NCBI GenBank assembly: GCA_037127315.1
Contig: JBBBDQ010001918.1
Location: 2,578,501 to 2,642,500, forward strand
DNA from: Ascarosepion bandense
Lineage: Eukaryota > Mollusca > Cephalopoda > Sepiida > Sepiidae
Reading direction: 5' to 3'
DNA: 64,000 nucleotides
The notes below the pieces were generated by a model. The model worked only from the letters and a program-made list of their open reading frames with translations. It searched no databases and was not told where the DNA came from. Below, in pieces: positions 63,180 through 64,000 of the stretch. Within the stretch, counting starts at the first letter, position 1. Each line of letters opens with the position of its first letter. The position numbers were made by a program, and so were the translations under genes.

Positions 63180-63460
63180 AAGATTTAAAGTAGCAAATAT
63201 ATAGGTATTCGAGTTCAAAACAAAGAAGACACCAGTACACAAGAAAGTGGGGGAAGTGTTGGGGTTTTCGTCTGGGGTTTTTTTTTCCTTTCTTACGAGT
63301 ACTTGACTTTTGGTTCATGTACTTCGTTTGTTTTTTTTTTTTACTTCCCCTTCTTTTTCCTCCGAGTTCGTCCTTGGTGGGTTGTACAAGACGATTTAAA
63401 TTATAGCTTAATTAGTACTAGTTTTGACAGACTTAGTTCTGTTACTATTGATATTGTAAT

Positions 63461-63510
<50 letters not shown>

Positions 63511-63600
63511 ATCTTGATATATATATATATATTCCTTCTTTCACGCTAAGGGGGGGTTGGATCATTTTTTCGTTTTTTTTTTTCTAATGTCATAATGTTA
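63180..63600. other. T-rich DNA with (TA)n
   Basis: (TA)n at 63463-63508 and 63518-63531. No gene recognised. Confidence 0.45.
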
Positions 63601-63602
63601 AG

Positions 63603-63905
63603 ACGTATGTTGTGGTGCAGTGGATAGCGGCTCGGAACCAGAAAACGGGAACCCAAGTTCGCATTCCAGTTGAATTCCTTGCATTCATTTACGCACAAAT
63701 ACCCTTCGGAAAGGTAATAAGCCGTCTCTTCCCTTTGGTTATAAGTTAAATAATAGGAGAGATTGGGTTCTGTAGCCTTGGCTGACAACCAATCAACCGC
63801 AGAAAATAATGGCAACCTACTGCTGGATAAACATCTGCCCAGTCAGTCATGTCTCTTTTGAGACATGATCGCCCAAGCGTGTATCACGTATGACTGACTG
63901 AATGC
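63603..63905 (+). mobile_element. S1 SINE, full length
   Basis: GTTGTGGTGCAGTGGATAGC head through GGCAACCTACTGCTGGATAA, the CATGTCTC hairpin and GTATCACGTATGACTGACTG. The end lacks the GGCACTTA block. Confidence 0.9.
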
Positions 63906-64000
63906 AAGGTAGTCAATAGTAGGCGCATCAGTATATATGTAGTCATTGTAGACGGCATATTGATATGAATATATTCCCGTTATTTTTGACAGCAAGGGCC

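Overview
The window looks like invertebrate nuclear DNA, most likely from a cephalopod mollusc of the octopus type. This rests on low GC, very long simple repeats, many tRNA-derived SINEs, and fragments of LINE families that I know to be common in octopus-like genomes. Species assignment is an inference. I found no intact host protein-coding gene. Almost every long open frame is a by-product of low-complexity DNA or a remnant of a mobile element. The window is best read as an intergenic or intronic repeat landscape.

Layout. 0-0.5 kb: 150-bp tandem copies of a LINE-tail module. 1.75-2.6 kb: Helitron-like element. 3.06-8.48 kb: a 5.4-kb pyrimidine array of a TTTGACTTTTGATGTATC core alternating with (TTTC)n. 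9.2-12.1 kb: a 35-bp minisatellite with an inverted-repeat pair around it. 12.5-14.4 kb: tRNA-like SINEs, one with a hammerhead ribozyme, plus fold-back elements and Tc1-type MITEs. 14.6-16.2 kb: a LINE restriction-like-endonuclease (RLE) fragment and a three-unit SINE array. 16.2-25.3 kb: LINE-tail relics, two Helitrons, pyrimidine tracts, a 155-bp array, LINE fragments and a 28-bp minisatellite. 26-31 kb: MITEs, inverted SINEs, a second hammerhead locus nested in palindromes, two full SINEs and a 5S-like relic. 31.3-35.3 kb: a purine tract and three RLE LINE fragments of two subfamilies, one cut by a SINE. 35-43.5 kb: SINEs, a Helitron, LINE tails and reverse-transcriptase fragments. 43.5-49 kb: inverted-repeat-bounded pyrimidine region, a Helitron and a LINE-tail array. 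49.1-51.6 kb: a 135-bp higher-order repeat built from relatives of the 35-bp monomer. 51.9-53.7 kb: segmental duplications with (CTAT)n and the start of a Tc1 transposase. 54-57.4 kb: six degenerate tandem 5S-like units, a Helitron and a 46-bp array. 57.5-64 kb: a palindrome interrupted by a LINE tail, a LINE fragment with 97-bp tandem amplification, more SINEs and a third hammerhead.

The elements interact as donors and parasites. A CR1/Jockey-like LINE shares its 3' end with a short tail family, which suggests trans-mobilisation. The Tc1 transposase fragment is a candidate relative of the source for the MITEs. SINEs and LINE tails have inserted into older elements. The most notable signals are three type I hammerhead ribozymes, of which two sit behind tRNA-like promoters and one shows compensatory stem changes; the 5S-like array with alternating spacers; and two related satellites homogenised at different repeat lengths. 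All calls come from reading the sequence by eye, and no search was run.
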